Shown here in pieces: positions 38,585 through 46,492 of a stretch of DNA of 64,000 nucleotides. The notes under the pieces were generated by a model. The model had not been told where the DNA came from. It made no database searches and saw only the letters and a list, made by a program, of their open reading frames with translations. This DNA is from Lachnospiraceae bacterium (GTDB taxonomy: Bacteria; Bacillota; Clostridia; Lachnospirales; Lachnospiraceae): contig JAKSRY010000011.1 in the NCBI GenBank assembly GCA_024403415.1, forward strand, positions 1-64,000, in the 5' to 3' direction. Each line of letters starts with the position of its first letter. Position 1 is the stretch's first letter. Both the position numbers and the translations under genes were made by a program.

Positions 38585-39352
38585 ATGAATTTTTGGACAC
38601 GAATTAATACCAGGTGGTCGGCTAAGGATCTGGATTCCTGGTCTTCAATAAGTAAATCTTTATATGTATTATTTCCTGTGGTAATCTATTTTCTTGCAGG
38701 TGAAGTGGTTCAGATAGTGCTGTTGACAATTGTGAATAATTACTTTGCCGCTTCGACTGCTGAATCACAGATGTGGGCGCAAAACAGCAGCTATACCATT
38801 TGGGCCATGATTTATGGATTGGGAATTGTTGTAAGTCTGGCATTGATTTTTAAGGCGGCAAAAAGCGAAATAATATTCGCATTTAGTGGAGAAGAAATTG
38901 AAGGTGGTAAAAAATCACTGTTTCTTCCACTGCTTGGATGCTCGGTAATTTCAGTAGCCTTTGCCATAGGACTTAATTATCTCTTCTTCTTTATTGGAGC
39001 CAATGAGCTCTCTAAAACTTTTGGAGAAGTTCAGAAAGCACAATATGGTGTGGATTTTACTGTTGGAGTTATTTTGTTTGGAATTTTGTCCCCTGTAGTT
39101 GAAGAGGTTATGTTCAGGGGAATGTTATATAACAGACTGAAACGAATGTTCTCAATGTATTTGGCTATGGGAATTTCCTCTCTCTTATTTGGCGTATTCC
39201 ATGGAGATATTGTTCAGGGAGTATATGGTTTTCTCATGGGGCTGCTTATAGTTTTTTGTTACGAAAGATTTAAGAGCTTTTGGATTCCGGTAGCAATGCA
39301 CATAGTTGCCAATGTCTGTGTTTTTGTGTTAAATTATACAGTATGGAAATAA
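38585..39352 (+). CDS. CPBP-family intramembrane metalloprotease
   Basis: A 255-residue polytopic protein with the Abi/CaaX-protease-like (CPBP) motifs: EEVMFRGML near residue 178 (EExxxR), FGVFHGD with its His near 212, and a last-helix MHIVANVCVF with His and Asn. These residues bind the metal in Rce1-type proteases. Possible roles are prenyl-type processing or bacteriocin self-immunity, neither indicated here. A TTG at 38573 is also in frame; neither start has a good ribosome site. Its last 10 bp overlap the start of the helicase gene. Confidence 0.85.
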   Translation: MNFWTRINTRWSAKDLDSWSSISKSLYVLFPVVIYFLAGEVVQIVLLTIVNNYFAASTAESQMWAQNSSYTIWAMIYGLGIVVSLALIFKAAKSEIIFAFSGEEIEGGKKSLFLPLLGCSVISVAFAIGLNYLFFFIGANELSKTFGEVQKAQYGVDFTVGVILFGILSPVVEEVMFRGMLYNRLKRMFSMYLAMGISSLLFGVFHGDIVQGVYGFLMGLLIVFCYERFKSFWIPVAMHIVANVCVFVLNYTVWK

Positions 39353-41835
39353 GAACATCTGTACGAAAATTAGTTGAATTTATACTGCGGTCCGGCGATA
39401 TTGATAATCGTAAAACGGTTTCGGCACCGGATGCCATGCAGGAAGGTGGGCGCATTCATCGCATGATACAGCGATCAATGGGCCCTAATTATTATTCAGA
39501 GGTGTCGCTTCGACACGTTATTCCAACATCTAAATATAATATTGTTATCGATGGACGGGCAGATGGCATAGTATTTACGACAGATACCCCAACAGTAGAT
39601 GCAGTGGGAAGACTTGAAGACAGTTCAATTACTAAAGCAATGAGGTCTTTGAGGAATAAGGACGAAGATTTTTCTGCGTACTCACTGCTTGAACTTAGCG
39701 GAGCTGAATTAAAGGCATTGTCTGAGTATCTTACTGTAACGATTGATGAAATAAAGGGAACTTACAGAGATGTTAACAGGATGAAGAAGGCTGAGGACAT
39801 TCATCTTGCCCAGGCAAAATGCTATGCCTATATTTATGCTCTTCAAAATGAACTTGATAATATCAGGGTTAGAATTACGTATTGTAATATGGAGACCGAA
39901 CAGATACGTTATTTCCATTTTGATTATACCTTTGAGGAACTGGGTGAGTGGTTTGGAGAATTGATTTCTGAATACAGAAAATGGACCGATTTTGAATTTG
40001 AGTGGAAAGAAAAGCGGCAGGCATCAATTAAAAAACTGGAATTTCCATTTGAATATAGAAAAGGCCAGAAAAATCTGGTTACCTATGTATACCAGACGAT
40101 ATATCATAAGCGAAAACTGTTTATTGAAGCTCCAACCGGTGTTGGTAAGACTATTTCGACAGTATTTCCCTCAATTAAAGCTATGGGTGAAAACCTAAGT
40201 GAAAAAATATTCTATTTAACAGCAAAAACTATAACGAGAACTGTTGCAGAACAGACGTTATCTACATTAAGAGAGCAGGATCTTTTCTTTAAAACAGTTA
40301 CATTGACTGCAAAAGATAAGATATGTTTTCTTGATGAGGCAGAATGCAATCCGGTTGCCTGTACGTTTGCAAAAGGTCACTTCGATCGCGTAAATGAAGC
40401 ACTTTTTGACATATTGACCAATGTGGATAATTTGTCTCGTGATGAAATTCTGAAATATTCGATTAAATATCAGGTGTGTCCTTTTGAATTGAGCCTGGAT
40501 ATTTCCCTGTTTGCGGATATGGTTATATGCGATTATAACTATCTCTTTGATCCACATGCATATTTGAGAAGATTTTTTACCGAAGGTGTAAGAGAAGACT
40601 ACACATTCCTTATAGATGAAGCTCATAATCTTGTCGAACGCGGACGGGATATGTATTCAGCCACACTTATCAAAGAAGATTTTTTACGTCTTAAGAATAT
40701 AGTCAAAGAGCATGATGAAAAAATAGCCCGTGCGCTTGAAGCCTGCAACAAGGAAATGCTCCTGCTAAAACGTGAATCAGAGGGAGAATACAGAATTCTT
40801 GAGGAGATGGATTATGCTCCGTTTATGCGAAGGGTATTACGTCTTTCGTCGCTTATGGAGGATTATCTTGAGGAGCATGAGGATGGACCGGTTCGAAAAC
40901 AGATTCTTCTGTTCTATTTTGAAATCTCACATTTTCTTTTAATGTATGAGAATCTGGATGAAAACTATGTGACATTTACGGATTTTACGCAGGATAACTC
41001 GTTCTTTATTAAATTATTCAATGTAAATCCGTCCAAGAATCTAAGGGAATGTATGATGCGTGGGAGATCCACAATTCTCTTTTCGGCAACTATGCTGCCG
41101 ATAGATTATCATAAGAATCTTCTTGGATATTCCGAGGGAGATTATGAAGTATATGCGGAAAGTGTATTTGATAATGAAAAGAGAGGTTTGTATCTGGCAA
41201 ATGATGTTACAAGTAAATATACAAGAAGAAACATAGCAGAATATGAATCGATATCTGAGTACATTTTCAGAGTAGTAAATGCCCGAGAAGGCAATTATAT
41301 GGTTTTCTTCCCTTCATTTGCCTTTCTTAATATGGTTTCCCAGATTTATGCTGAAAAGTATCCGGAACACAGACTTCTTATTCAAAACTCATCTATGAAA
41401 GAGGATGAAAGAGAAGAATTTATGTCCCAATTTAATGAAGAGCATGAAGGTTCTCTCATTGGTATGTGTGTTATGGGAGGTATTTTTGCAGAAGGTATTG
41501 ATCTTAAAGAGGACAGGCTTATAGGTGCATTGATTGTCGGAACCGGCCTTCCGATGGTTTGCAATGAGCGGGAAATCTTAAAGAAGCATTTTTCCAAGGC
41601 CGGATTTAATGGTTATGATTACGCATACAAATACCCGGGAATGAATAAGGTACTTCAGGCTGCCGGAAGAGTTGTGAGAACCGAAAAAGATATAGGAGTT
41701 GTGGCACTTTTGGACGAAAGATTTCTTGAAACGGGATATCTTAGAATGTTTCCAAGAGAGTGGAGCAATTATGAAATTGTATCAAAAGATATTATTTCAA
41801 AACGTGTTGAAACTTTCTGGAATTCGTGGCTTTAA
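39343..41835 (+). CDS. RecB-like nuclease fused to an XPD/DinG-type Fe-S helicase
   Basis: The 830-residue product joins two enzymes. The N-terminal part shows PD-(D/E)XK (Cas4/RecB-type) nuclease residues: GRIHR (His39), Asp74 in GRADG, Glu136-x-Lys138 in DEIKG and Gln157-x3-Tyr161. From about 240 on it is an SF2 XPD/DinG-type helicase with Walker A APTGVGKT (263-270), DEAH (425-428) and four cysteines (328, 335, 340, 379) placed to bind the 4Fe-4S cluster; VLQAAGRVVRTEKDIG is helicase motif VI. It likely unwinds and cleaves DNA in repair. ATG 39343 overlaps the CPBP stop by 10 bp; the frame is open further upstream. Confidence 0.88.
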   Translation: MEIRTSVRKLVEFILRSGDIDNRKTVSAPDAMQEGGRIHRMIQRSMGPNYYSEVSLRHVIPTSKYNIVIDGRADGIVFTTDTPTVDAVGRLEDSSITKAMRSLRNKDEDFSAYSLLELSGAELKALSEYLTVTIDEIKGTYRDVNRMKKAEDIHLAQAKCYAYIYALQNELDNIRVRITYCNMETEQIRYFHFDYTFEELGEWFGELISEYRKWTDFEFEWKEKRQASIKKLEFPFEYRKGQKNLVTYVYQTIYHKRKLFIEAPTGVGKTISTVFPSIKAMGENLSEKIFYLTAKTITRTVAEQTLSTLREQDLFFKTVTLTAKDKICFLDEAECNPVACTFAKGHFDRVNEALFDILTNVDNLSRDEILKYSIKYQVCPFELSLDISLFADMVICDYNYLFDPHAYLRRFFTEGVREDYTFLIDEAHNLVERGRDMYSATLIKEDFLRLKNIVKEHDEKIARALEACNKEMLLLKRESEGEYRILEEMDYAPFMRRVLRLSSLMEDYLEEHEDGPVRKQILLFYFEISHFLLMYENLDENYVTFTDFTQDNSFFIKLFNVNPSKNLRECMMRGRSTILFSATMLPIDYHKNLLGYSEGDYEVYAESVFDNEKRGLYLANDVTSKYTRRNIAEYESISEYIFRVVNAREGNYMVFFPSFAFLNMVSQIYAEKYPEHRLLIQNSSMKEDEREEFMSQFNEEHEGSLIGMCVMGGIFAEGIDLKEDRLIGALIVGTGLPMVCNEREILKKHFSKAGFNGYDYAYKYPGMNKVLQAAGRVVRTEKDIGVVALLDERFLETGYLRMFPREWSNYEIVSKDIISKRVETFWNSWL

Positions 41836-42116
41836 ATGAAAGAAACTTGCATTTTGACGAAAAATGACGCCATTTTCTTACATATATGACACATTGTTAA
41901 GCGAGTATGACAACCTTGTCATTGTGGATAACTATGTGGAGAATGTGTACTTCTCACCTATAAATCAAGCTTTTTCGGTGATTAACATAAGATATTTGCA
42001 TAATTATCCACCGAAAATTGATGCAATTAGTATGACGGAAGGCATTTGGTGTATAAGTTGGTCAATATGCAGGATAAAAATTGACTTGATTAGACAAAAA
42101 CCACTGACTAAAATAG
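41836..42116. other. 281-bp spacer with DnaA-box-like sites and a palindrome
   Basis: The gap between the helicase and the convergent GGDEF gene holds a perfect DnaA-box match TGTGGATAA (41923-41931), a near match TTATCCACC (42004-42012) and the palindrome TGACAACCTTGTCA (41908-41921). An 87-codon frame (41864-42127) crosses it, but it lacks a ribosome site and resembles nothing I know; I do not call it a gene. Confidence 0.4.
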
Positions 42117-43307
42117 TCAAAAGGTGAATTGCTTGTTATTTTTGTATCTTTTATTCTTCTTTTCGCGGTACATATCAAGATCGGCTGCGGCTATATCATC
42201 TATGATATTTGAGTTTTCAAAATTAATCTCGGTATATCCGAAGCTCAAAGAGAAAACGAAACCGTTAATCTTAGTATCAGAAAGCTTTCTTACTTTTACT
42301 TTAATCAGATTAATAAGTGAGGCAATGTCCTTTGCTGATTCCAGGGAACAAATAAGCATAAACTCATCACCGCCGTATCTAATGGGAATGATTGATGATC
42401 GAGATTCAAATTCGGAAGAAACTTCATTTAATATATCGGTTATCTGCAAAAGAACCTGGTTTCCTGTTTCCCTTCCGTATGTACGGTTAAGGTCATCAAG
42501 ATGATCTATGTCCATAAAGATTAAATAAGTAGGATTTGTAAGAGTTATGGTTGACGAATTAAATAAAGTCTCTATTTTCTTATAATTTTTATATAGCCAG
42601 TTCCTGTTGTACAGGAGAGTCAAGTCATCGACATCAATTTCGAAATCGGATATTTTCAGGACAAGTATAAGGACCGGAAGAGTAAAGCCAATGCTGTTAA
42701 CGGGGTAACCCGGGAACTTAAGCTGAAGAATTACACTTACCATTGCAAAGATGAAAAAGAAGCCGCAGGTCACGTATATGGACCTGTAGAGAACCTGTTT
42801 TTTGTTAAAGACACTTATCCATGAAATCAGTGAAGCGGTAAACATATAGCAAAGGGTTACAATCACCTGGATGATATAGAGAGATCCTCTTTGATACGCC
42901 CCGGTGGAGTCTATGCTGAATATCCAGCCCGTAACAGGGGTGAATAGTGAACATATTATAAGAAAAAGGGCAGGCACTGACATTATGAAGATAAGAAATT
43001 TACGTTTGTAAAGGGCAGATTTTTGAATGCTCGTACAATAAAGGAACCAAAAATAAACGGATAAAGAGGTGAATATAAAATATGCAATATTAACTGCATA
43101 GTTGATACTTCTCGACGAAGGTATTATATTGCCGTCAAGAAGAGCCCAGAGTGAATCGCAAATTGTAACCATGACATACATAGACAGTGTTAATATAAGT
43201 AATTTGTGTGTCTTTCTGGAAAACTCTTTTTTAACAATTCGCCATATTGAAATGATAAGAATAAAAATGCATATAGCGTTTAATTCGAAATATAAACCTG
43301 TAACCAT
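42117..43307 (-). CDS. Membrane diguanylate cyclase with intact GGDEF
   Basis: A 396-residue protein with six or seven membrane segments in the first 220 residues and a C-terminal GGDEF domain. The catalytic motif RYGGDEF is intact near residue 310, and the metal-binding Asp lies in MDIDHLDDL near 270. It should make cyclic-di-GMP from two GTP on the cytoplasmic face. There is no obvious RxxD inhibitory site before the motif. The N-terminal membrane part matches its upstream neighbour in length and in DSLWALLDG versus DCLWSLSDG, so the two are paralogues. It starts 21 bp after the neighbour's stop, so both share one transcript. Confidence 0.88.
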   Translation of the reverse strand: MVTGLYFELNAICIFILIISIWRIVKKEFSRKTHKLLILTLSMYVMVTICDSLWALLDGNIIPSSRSINYAVNIAYFIFTSLSVYFWFLYCTSIQKSALYKRKFLIFIMSVPALFLIICSLFTPVTGWIFSIDSTGAYQRGSLYIIQVIVTLCYMFTASLISWISVFNKKQVLYRSIYVTCGFFFIFAMVSVILQLKFPGYPVNSIGFTLPVLILVLKISDFEIDVDDLTLLYNRNWLYKNYKKIETLFNSSTITLTNPTYLIFMDIDHLDDLNRTYGRETGNQVLLQITDILNEVSSEFESRSSIIPIRYGGDEFMLICSLESAKDIASLINLIKVKVRKLSDTKINGFVFSLSFGYTEINFENSNIIDDIAAADLDMYREKKNKRYKNNKQFTF

Positions 43308-43328
43308 AAGTCTGTAGTTCCTTTTGTT

Positions 43329-44468
43329 TTAAGCAAGATTATTTTTAGCATTATTAAGATGCTTTCTTATGACAGGGACTTCCATATCTATTTCTGTATA
43401 ACCTGCCGAAATAGAAAAATCAAAATGCTGAGTGACGTTATCCTTGTTGGATAACTCATTTTTTATTTTGGAAACCAATTCTCCTGTGAAGGAGTCATTT
43501 TCAGTCGAAACGAAAATGGCAAACTCATTTTCACTGTAGCGAAGGTGAGAGATGGTACTGTGCTTTCTGAAAGTCAGTAATAGGGCCGACAGTTTATTTG
43601 AAATAGCGAGTACAAAGGAATTTACTGCCTTTGAACCATTGTTTTTTGTGATTTCAGAGAAATTATCGATTCTGACGAGTATCAGATAATACCTTGTCGA
43701 AGGGGAATAGGTTCCTTCGTGATAATGTTTTTGACAATTTTCAAAATATACATGAAGCCATGTGTCGTTATGCAGACCTGTAAGCTGATCGGTCATGGCC
43801 TGGCATTCATCCAGCTTGAGGAATGCCAAAAACAGAGGAATTGTTACTCCGATGGCTGCAAACGGATATCCGGGAAGAAAAAGCTGAAGACTAATTGCAA
43901 GAATGGCAAAAATGGCATAATTTCCCAGGGTATTATAGAGAGACTTCTTAAGTCTGTCCTCCTGAGAAAAAGCGTTCTTCCAGGACAAAAGGGAAGCCAT
44001 AAGAATATAACCGTTAACAACAATAAGCTGAACAATGTAAAAGTCGCCACGATGATATTTGCCTAAATCATCAATATAGAAGATCCATTTTCGAAGAGGT
44101 GAATTGATTGACATTATTGTAAGCACTATGGCAGGAATCATAAGCAGACCAAGTATTGTTCTGTTATGGTATATTTTTGAATCCTGCAGCTTAGCACAAT
44201 ATAAAAGCCAGCTGTATGCCGCAATTCCTGAAATGGAGAAATATACTATGTTTACAGTATAATTGAATACTATATTTGAAGGAATGGTACCGCCATCCGA
44301 CAATGACCAGAGGCAGTCGCTTATGAAGAATATCATCTGAGATAAGAGATTAAATATGAATACATCCTGCCCTTTTTTCTGATATGGATTTGTCTGTAGT
44401 TTGTACATAAAAATAAACAGTATGCATACGCATAAAAGGTTTATTTCCGCATAGATTCCTGCTGACAT
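43329..44468 (-). CDS. Membrane protein with degenerate GGDEF domain
   Basis: This 379-residue paralogue of the downstream cyclase keeps the same membrane part (about seven segments) and the same GGDEF-domain layout, including an Asp in LVRIDNFSEI. The catalytic signature, however, is SENEF in place of GGDEF near residue 312, so the two glycines and the first acidic residue needed for GTP binding and catalysis are lost. It probably cannot make cyclic-di-GMP and may act as a partner or regulator of the intact cyclase. It is first in the minus-strand pair. A structured leader of about 115 nt precedes it. Confidence 0.85.
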   Translation of the reverse strand: MSAGIYAEINLLCVCILFIFMYKLQTNPYQKKGQDVFIFNLLSQMIFFISDCLWSLSDGGTIPSNIVFNYTVNIVYFSISGIAAYSWLLYCAKLQDSKIYHNRTILGLLMIPAIVLTIMSINSPLRKWIFYIDDLGKYHRGDFYIVQLIVVNGYILMASLLSWKNAFSQEDRLKKSLYNTLGNYAIFAILAISLQLFLPGYPFAAIGVTIPLFLAFLKLDECQAMTDQLTGLHNDTWLHVYFENCQKHYHEGTYSPSTRYYLILVRIDNFSEITKNNGSKAVNSFVLAISNKLSALLLTFRKHSTISHLRYSENEFAIFVSTENDSFTGELVSKIKNELSNKDNVTQHFDFSISAGYTEIDMEVPVIRKHLNNAKNNLA

Positions 44469-44531
44469 ATGAGTTCTTTTTATTTCCTTTTTATGATTAT
44501 TTTTATACGGATGATAAAAGTAAAAGATTAT

Positions 44532-44578
44532 GTACCGCTGGGTACGTTTTGAGAGCTTTTACAAAAATACAGGCTCTC
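44532..44578 (-). other. Structured 5' leader of the GGDEF pair
   Basis: The minus-strand leader has two hairpins: GAGAGC/GCTCTC (44551-44556 with 44573-44578) and GTACC/GGTAC with a 4-base loop (44532-44545). I could not match it to cyclic-di-GMP-I or -II riboswitch consensus by eye. Confidence 0.4.
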
Positions 44579-44587
44579 TATCAATCC

Positions 44588-44596
44588 ATTATATCA
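44588..44596 (-). promoter_or_regulatory. Extended -10 promoter of the GGDEF pair
   Basis: On the minus strand TGATATAAT (TGn plus a perfect TATAAT) is present, with no good -35, as is usual for extended -10 promoters. Transcription would start near 44581. Confidence 0.5.
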
Positions 44597-44673
44597 TTGA
44601 ATATGCAGTTTCTCTATCTATACATATTAAATATATTTTATGGAAATTTAAGAAAATGCGTTTCCCGTATATG

Positions 44674-44702
44674 TTGACACTAAAAATCTGCTGAATTATC
44701 AT
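44674..44702 (+). promoter_or_regulatory. Promoter of the ABC exporter pair
   Basis: Consensus TTGACA (44674-44679), a 17-bp spacer and TATCAT (44697-44702), about 50 bp before the first ABC gene. Confidence 0.65.
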
Positions 44703-44752
44703 TTAATTTGATATGTTTTGCTCATTTGTAAAAATTATGGAGGCTTGTCGGA

Positions 44753-46492
44753 ATGAAGAAATACAGTAAGTATATAAGACCATATTTGAGCGCTTTTATA
44801 CTGGGACCGATTCTTATGATAGTTGAAGTAATCGGTGAAGTACTAATGCCAAAACTTATGGCTAATATTATAGATCTTGGTATTGTTAATGAAGATTATG
44901 CATATATCTGGGGCCATGGAATACTGATGGTAATTGTGGCGCTTCTTATGATGGTTGGAGGAGTCGGAGGCGCTTACTTTGCTGCAAAGGCAAGCGTCGG
45001 TTTCTCATCCGATATGAGAAGGGATATATTTGGTAAGGTTCAAAAGATGTCTTTTGCCAATCTGGATCAGTTCAGTACCGGTTCGCTTGTAACAAGAATG
45101 ACAAATGACACAACGCAGGTGCAGAATCTTCTTAATATGATGCTCAGAATGATGCTTAGAGCACCGGGAATGCTGATAGGCGGAATTATTATGGCAATTG
45201 TTTTGAATCCGGATCTTGCCAAGGTACTTCTTGTTGCACTTCCTATTATTATTATAGTTGTAGTGCTCAGTATTAAATTTGTGTTTCCCAAATTTAAGAT
45301 AATGCAGGATAAGCTTGACAAGCTGAATTCAAATGTGCAGGAAATAATGATCTCGATAAGAGTTATTAAGTCCTTTGTGCGTGAAGATTACGAGAACGTT
45401 AGATTTGAAGAGAGCAATTCAAATCTGAAGGAATCAACCTTAAAGGCAATGAAATTTATTATCCTTCTTATGCCTACAATGTCTCTTATTATGAATTTTA
45501 CAACACTCGCAGTTGTGTGGTTTGGAGGAAAAGAGATACTTGCAGGACGTATGGATGTGGGTAATCTTACAGCTTTCATTACATATATTACACAGATTCT
45601 GGGATCATTACTTATGGTGTCGTTTATGTTCCTTCAGAGTTCGAGAGCATTTGCATCTCTTGCAAGAATAAGAGAGGTATTGGACTGCAAAATCGATATT
45701 AATGATGATAATGCTGCTCAAAAAGAAAAACTTGTTAATTCAGGAAGCGTTGAATTTAAGGACGTTTCGTTTAAGTATTATAAAAATAATAGTGAATGGG
45801 TACTTGATCATATTTCATTTAAGATTGAATCCGGAAAAACGCTTGGAATTATCGGATCAACCGGTTCGGGAAAAACAACTCTCGTTTCGATGATACCAAG
45901 ACTGTATGATGCAGACGAGGGAACGATTCTTGTAGATGGAGTGGATACGAGAGAATATTCATTACATAACCTCAGAGAAGGCGTCGGAATGGTATTGCAG
46001 AAAAATGTGCTTTTCTCAGGCAGCATTTCAGAAAACTTACGATGGGGTAATGAAGAAGCAACACAGGAAGAACTGGAGCAGGCATCAAAGGATGCCGAAG
46101 CTTATGAGTTTATAAGCAATAAGCCCGAAAAATTTGAATCCGAGCTTGGACAGGGAGGCGTTAACGTATCAGGTGGACAGAAACAGAGACTTTGTATTGC
46201 AAGGGCCCTGCTCAAGAAGCCTAAAATACTTATACTGGATGATTCAACCTCAGCTGTTGATACTGCTACAGAGGCACGTATCCGTGAATGCTTTTACGGC
46301 ACTTTGAAGGATACGACAAAGATAATCATTGCACAGAGAATATCTTCAGTTAAGGAAGCTGATGTCATTATGGTATTGGATGACGGAAAAATTGCAGGTA
46401 TGGGAACTCATGATGAACTTCTCAAGAGCTGTGTTCCTTACGGTGAGATATATTATTCTCAGGTAGATAAAAACGAGGAGGTGGCTGAATAA
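44753..46492 (+). CDS. Heterodimeric ABC exporter, subunit with degenerate Walker B
   Basis: A 579-residue half-transporter with six membrane helices (to about 310) followed by an ATPase domain. Walker A is GSTGSGKTT near residue 368 and the signature is VSGGQKQR. Walker B reads LILDDSTSAVD, with Asp where the catalytic Glu normally sits, so this subunit's own ATP site should hydrolyse poorly, as in the BmrC/LmrC-type partner of heterodimeric multidrug exporters. The next gene starts at its stop codon (TAATG) and supplies the other half. GGAGG lies 9 bases before ATG 44753. Export of drugs, lipids or peptides is possible. Confidence 0.92.
   Translation: MKKYSKYIRPYLSAFILGPILMIVEVIGEVLMPKLMANIIDLGIVNEDYAYIWGHGILMVIVALLMMVGGVGGAYFAAKASVGFSSDMRRDIFGKVQKMSFANLDQFSTGSLVTRMTNDTTQVQNLLNMMLRMMLRAPGMLIGGIIMAIVLNPDLAKVLLVALPIIIIVVVLSIKFVFPKFKIMQDKLDKLNSNVQEIMISIRVIKSFVREDYENVRFEESNSNLKESTLKAMKFIILLMPTMSLIMNFTTLAVVWFGGKEILAGRMDVGNLTAFITYITQILGSLLMVSFMFLQSSRAFASLARIREVLDCKIDINDDNAAQKEKLVNSGSVEFKDVSFKYYKNNSEWVLDHISFKIESGKTLGIIGSTGSGKTTLVSMIPRLYDADEGTILVDGVDTREYSLHNLREGVGMVLQKNVLFSGSISENLRWGNEEATQEELEQASKDAEAYEFISNKPEKFESELGQGGVNVSGGQKQRLCIARALLKKPKILILDDSTSAVDTATEARIRECFYGTLKDTTKIIIAQRISSVKEADVIMVLDDGKIAGMGTHDELLKSCVPYGEIYYSQVDKNEEVAE

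Noticed and set aside
41923-42012. Replication origin based on DnaA-box matches
   Set aside because: Only two boxes, no AT-rich unwinding element and no dnaA/dnaN context.
42105-42120. Palindromic word TGACTAAAATAGTCAA also found at 58006-58021
   Set aside because: A 16-bp AT-rich match within 64 kb is plausible by chance, and one copy lies inside a coding sequence.
41864-42127. 87-codon frame between the helicase and GGDEF genes
   Set aside because: No ribosome site, no recognisable family, and it overlaps the convergent GGDEF stop.
44067-44160. Mutational decay of the degenerate GGDEF gene (pseudogene)
   Set aside because: The frame is intact, full length and well conserved with its paralogue outside the active-site motif.
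44469-44752. Cyclic-di-GMP riboswitch in the GGDEF leader
   Set aside because: I could not find the conserved GEMM core sequences; only generic hairpins are visible.
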